Of a DNA stretch of 64,000 nt, positions 52,301 to 58,300 are shown piece by piece (positions within the stretch are counted from its first letter, which is position 1; each line of letters opens with the position of its first letter). A program made the position numbers and the translations under genes. Source of the DNA: Anadara kagoshimensis (lineage: Eukaryota > Mollusca > Bivalvia > Arcoida > Arcidae); contig CM037871.1 in NCBI GenBank assembly GCA_021292105.1, positions 36,509,854-36,573,853 on the forward strand, given 5' to 3'. Under the pieces are notes generated by a model, which worked only from the letters and a program-made list of their open reading frames with translations, was not told the origin of the DNA and did no database searches.

Positions 52301-55300
52301 GACCTTTAGCTAGGTTCAAGGGCACAAGCCTGTTGAGGATCTTTAAAGTACTAGTAAACCAAACTTAATCTCGCAGATAAATATTGCAAATAATTAGCCC
52401 ATTATACTGAATTCAACCTGTAGGAGACCAACAAGGAAATAATCTTTTCTCACTTGTGGTCATCTTGATGGAACTCACTGGGGCCAGACATTTTTGTGTT
52501 AAAGCATAACACCTCAACCACTTGGCTTCTGTAGCCCTGATCATTCTTAAGACTATCGCTATAGTTAAACTAACTGACTGTATAAAACAACTGGGAAATA
52601 AGGCCAATGTCTTCTTGTTATGTTATATAAAGGAAACCTATTAACAATTTTGACTGGTAAGCGAGTCAATAGTAACCTTATTGAACAGGTATGACTGTAC
52701 AATTTTGACTGGTAAGCAAGTCAATAGTAACCTTTTTGAACAGGTATGACTGTACAATTTTGACTGGTAAGCAAGTCAATAGTAACCTTTTTGAACAGGT
52801 ATGACTGTACAATTTTGACTGGTTAGCGAGTTAATAGTTACGTTTCTGAACAGGTATAACTGTACAATTTTGACTGGTTAGTGAGTCAATAGTTACCTTA
52901 TTGAACAGGTATGACTGTACAATTTTGACTGGTTAGTGAGTCAATAGTTACCTTATTGAACAGGTATGACTGTACAATTTTGACTGGTAAGCAAGTCAAT
53001 AGTAACCTTTTTGAACAGGTATGACCGTACAATTTGGCCTTGTTAGCGAGTCAATAGTTACCTTTTTGAACAGGTATGACCGTACAATTTTGACTGGTAA
53101 GCGAGTCAATAGTTACCTTTTTGAACAGGTATGAACGTACAATTTTGACTGGTAAGCGAGTCAATAGTAACCTTTTTGAACAGGTATGCCTGTACAATTT
53201 TGACTGGTAAGCGAGTCAATAGTTACCTTTTTGAACAGGTATGCCTGTACAATTTTGACTGGTAAGCGAGTCAATAGTTACCTTTTTGAACAGGTATGCC
53301 TGTACAATTTTGACTGGTAAGCGAGTCAATAGTTACCTTTTTGAACAGGTATGCCTGTACAATTTTGACTGGTAAGCGAGTCAATAGTTACCTTTTTGAA
53401 CAGGTATGCCTGTACAATTTTGACTGGTAAGCGAGTCAATAGTTACCTTTTTGAACAGGTATGACCGTACAATTTTGACTGGTTAGCAAGTCAATAGTAA
53501 CCTTTTTGAACAGGTATGACCGTACAATTTGGCCTTGTTAGCGAGTCAATAGTTACCTTTTTGAACAGGTATGACTGTACAATTTTGACTGGTTAGCGAG
53601 TCAATAGATACCTTTCTGAACAGGTATGACTGTACAATTTTGACTGGTAAGCGAGTCAATAGTTACCTTTTTGAACAGGTATGCCTGTACAATTTTGACT
53701 GGTAAGCGAGCCAATAGTTACCTTTTTGAACGATATGACTGTACAATTTTGACTGGTAAGCGAGTCAATAGTTACCTTTTTGAACAGGTATGACCGTACA
53801 ATTTTAACGGGTAAGCAAGTCAATAGTTACCTTTTTGAACAGGTATGACCGTACAATTTTGACTGGTAAGCGAGTCAATAGTTACCTTTTTGAACAGGTA
53901 TGAACGTACAATTTTGACTGGTAAGCGAGTCAATAGTAACCTTTTTGAACGATATGACTGTACAATTTTGACTGGTAAGCGAGTCAATAGTTACCTTTTT
54001 GAACAGGTATGACCGTACAATTTTAACGGGTAAGCAAGTCAATAGTTACCTTTTTGAACAGGTATGACCGTACAATTTTGACTGGTAAGTGAGTCAATAG
54101 TAACCTTTTTGAACAGGTATGAACGTACAATTTTGCCTGGTTAGCGAGTCAATAGTAACCTTTTTGAACAGGTATGAACGTACAATTTTGACTGGTAAGC
54201 GAGTCAATAGTAACCTTTTTGAATAGGTATGACTGTACAATTTTGCCTGGTTAGCGAGTCAATAGTTACCTTTTTGAACAGGTGTGACCATACAATTTTG
54301 CCTGGTTAGCGAGTCAATAGTTACCTTTTTGAACAGGTATGACCGTACAATTTTGACTGGTTAGCGAGTTAATAGTTACCTTTCTGAACAGGTACGACTG
54401 TACAATTTTGACTGGTTAGCAAGTCAATAGTAACCTTATTTTACAGGTATGACCGTACAATTTTGACTGGTAAGCGAGTCAATAGTAACCTTTTTGAACA
54501 GGTATGACCGTACAATTTTGACTGGTTAGCGAGTTAATAGTTACGTTTCTGAACAGGTACGACTGTACAATTTTGACTGGTTAGCGAGTCAATAGTAACC
54601 TTATTTTACAGGTATGACTGTACAATTTTGACTGGTTAGCAAGTCAATAGTAACCGTATTGAACATGTATGTCTATGACCGTACAATTTTGCCTGGTTAG
54701 CGAGTAAACAGTAACCTTTTTGAACAGGTATGACCGTACAATTTTGACTGGTAAGTGAGTCAATAGTAACCTTTTTGAACAGGTATGACTGTACAATTTT
54801 GCCTGGTTAGTGAGTCAACAGTAACCTTTTTGAACAGGTATGACCTTACACATATCTATGCACTATACTAGTACATATAATAACAAGAGCTAAAATCAAT
54901 CATATTCAATTTCAAAGGAAAGTTTTAATCAAATCACCTGTAAGATGTATACTATAACATTTATTTATATCTGGATTGATTTTACATAATTACAGTAATT
55001 ATTTACAATTTAATAGTGTAAAATTATCCGTTATTTTGATATATTGATTCATTTCAATTATTTTCTGAATTGTTTAAAATCTGAATTGGTTACAACTTTC
55101 AAAATATCAATTATTTAAACAATGTTTGCTTACAGTTCTAGACAAAAATTGATTAAACTCTATATAGTGTATTGAGGTTACCTTATATTAATGAGAATGA
55201 GAGCCTGGACAGTTAAACATGCATGAGTAGTCCACTCAAATATATGTTCATTTGTTCATCTACCAGTTATTAATCAAATCAGTGAGGTTTTTGGACCTTG

Positions 55301-58300
55301 AACTCAATAACCCAATCAGAAAAGCTCCCTGTCTCAGAACCTTGAACTCAATAACTCATTCAGAGAAACTTCCTGTCTCAGAACCTTGAACTCAATAACA
55401 AATAACCCAATCAGAAAAGCTCTCCGTCTCAGAACCTTGAACTCAATAACCCAATCAGAGAAACTTCCTGTCACAGAACCCTGAACTCAATATCCCAATC
55501 AGAGAAACTTCCTGTCTCAGAACCTTGAACTCAATAACCCAATCAGAGAAACTCCCTCTCTCAGAACCTTGAACTCAATAACCCAATCAGAGAAGCTACC
55601 TGTTTTAGAACCTTGACCTCAATAACCCAATCAGAGAAGCTACCTGTCTTAGAACCTTGACCTCAATAACCTATTTAGAGAAACTCTATGTTTCATAACC
55701 TTGAGCTTGAAAACCAATCAGAAAACCCTCACCCCATCTTAAAACCCTGAACTTGATAACCAAATCAGATAAACTCAGAACCTTGAACTCAAACACCCAA
55801 TCAGATAAACTCAGAACCCTGAACTCAATAACTCAATCAGATAAACTCAGAACCTTTAACTCAATAACCCAATCAGATAAACTCAGAACCTTGAACTCAA
55901 TAACCCAATCAGATAAACTCAGAATCTTGAATGCAATAACCCAATCAGAGAAACTCAGAACCTTGAACTCAATAACCCAATCAGATAAACTCAGAACCTT
56001 GAACTCAAACACCCAATCAGATAAACTCAGAACCCTGAACTCAATAACTCAATCAGATAAACTCAGAACCTTTAACTCAATAACCCAATCAGATAAACTC
56101 AGAACCTTGAACTCAATAACCCAATCAGATAAACTCAGAACCTTGAACTCAATAACCCAATCAGATAAACTCCCTATCTCAGAAACTTGAACTCAATAAA
56201 CCAATCAGAGAAACTCTATCTCAGAACCTTGAACTCAATAACCCAGAGAACAAGATACCTATACAATCATACATTTCCTTGTTATTTTTCTCATGATTAA
56301 ATATTAAGTTCAATATTACAAGACTTAACTGTATACTACCGATCAATAAGTATGACATGAATTATTAATTAGTGATTCAAGGTTTTCAATATTTTCTAAC
56401 ATTGATTTACAAATAAAAAACCTTCACATACATAATCTACAGTGCTATGTGTATCGCGATTCAGGTACAGGTATAGATGCAGTTTTTGTACCATTACTTG
56501 TAATGTGACAGAGATGTCTACCTATGATACATGTGTATAACTCATACATCTCTTTATTTAAATCCATTTTTTACCATGCACTTTTAAACAGTGTATTATT
56601 TTAAAATCCTCAAATATTATAAATTAGTGGAAAGCTGGGTTTTAATTTTTCAAATCTGCCAATCCAAGAACTGTACATCTTTAGTTGAACTCAATATTAT
56701 GGACATATAGTAAAAATTACTATGGGCTTCATTTATGTGACATAATTCGGTACTCCTTAACATTTTTTCCAGAACTGTCAGTATGTTAGCATAATATGAA
56801 AGCTTCTGTAAAATGCCATTACTCTTTGAACATACATGTACAGCTCCTATAGATATCCGATTGATTTATTGATTGATCGATGGATTGATTGATTAGTTGG
56901 TTGATTGGAGTTTTGTGTCCCACTCAAGAATATTTCACTTATACTGAGATGTCACCAGCTACAGTTGAAGTGGCATCTTTTTTTTACCTTTGCTGTGTGC
57001 TTAGGGCAATTTGCAGGGAGGATTCTTTAGCTGCCGCAGCAGTTGTCCAGCATTTCTGGGCTGTATGGCGGAGAACTACCCGTGTAAAACATAACTGCAA
57101 TGTGTCTCAAGAATGAAAGTTAAGACATCTCTTTTTTCTTATCAAAACCTCCAAAGCAGCATTTTTAAAAGAAATTACATGTTTGCTAAAACTCAAATGA
57201 TAAACCCAGGGCTACAATATATGGAAGATGATTACAATACCTTAATACCAGGATGGAGTCAGGTTAAATGAAAGTTTCAACATTCTGAAATCAGGTTCAA
57301 TTTGTAAAAGGGACTAGAAATATTGCAGGATCTGACTGGGGACTAAACCCATGATCCACATTATAGGAGAATGCTCTACCAACTGAGCTTAACCCAGATC
57401 ACTACAATCCTCCAGTTATTTTTTAGTTTCTCACAGTCCATTACATGGGAAATCCCACCATATTCCTATTGATTTATATGACTTGCGATGATCAGTCTAT
57501 ACTTCCAAGGACCACACAGGCCACCAAACTTTATTAGGAAGGAGAGAAAAATGCAGCGTCAGATCAAGCATCCAAGTTTGTGCCTCCCACACTATAGTAT
57601 AAGCATACATGTGCATTAACAATTGAGCTACCCAGACCACTGCAGATATGATATTTACAGTATGGTATCACCTGACAAGTTGGAATCTTATTTCATGTTG
57701 AAACTACAGGATATTAAATACAATACTAAGCTGAAACAAAGTACATGTAAGATTGATTTCAGCCAAGCTGAAAACATGTCAATGATGTTGAATTTGATAT
57801 ATTATGTTACAAGAAAGTGACACAACTGTCAGATTCCAAGCAGATGTTCATGTAACATGGAACATCACAGAACAGCATCAGTAAGTAGCAACTGTTATCA
57901 TTAACTGATAAAATAATTATTCATTTAATTCAGTCCTGGGTAGTGATGTACTGGTATAGGACAGATGTATAGCATAAGTAAAACATGTGTAAAATGTCAA
58001 CTTCTGTGTACTTAAAGGGTGATCAGGTGATCAAACATTGTAAGAATATAATATTTTAAAATTCCATTATGCACAAAATGACAAGTCACTTTATTCTGCA
58101 TTGCTGCTGATTTACAAAGTGTAATAAAAATGGGGAGAAAGAAGGACATTCACAACATCTGGCTCTAGCTGGCCATGGTCTTGTCGGGGATAGCCTAGTG
58201 CGATCTGGTTCATACTGGCCAACACTAGCACTACAGTGTAAAGATTGAAATGTGCCCATACAAGCCTCAGGCACACTTAAAGGTGTCTAATATAGTGAAT

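Noticed and set aside
52644..54850. CRISPR-like regular array
   Set aside because: There are no unique spacers between repeats; the whole 55-bp unit is repeated and the genome is eukaryotic.
55753..56190. 145-codon plus-strand ORF with 12-residue repeats
   Set aside because: A 36-bp minisatellite that happens to lack stops; no flanking gene structure and neighbouring units of 44 bp break the frame.
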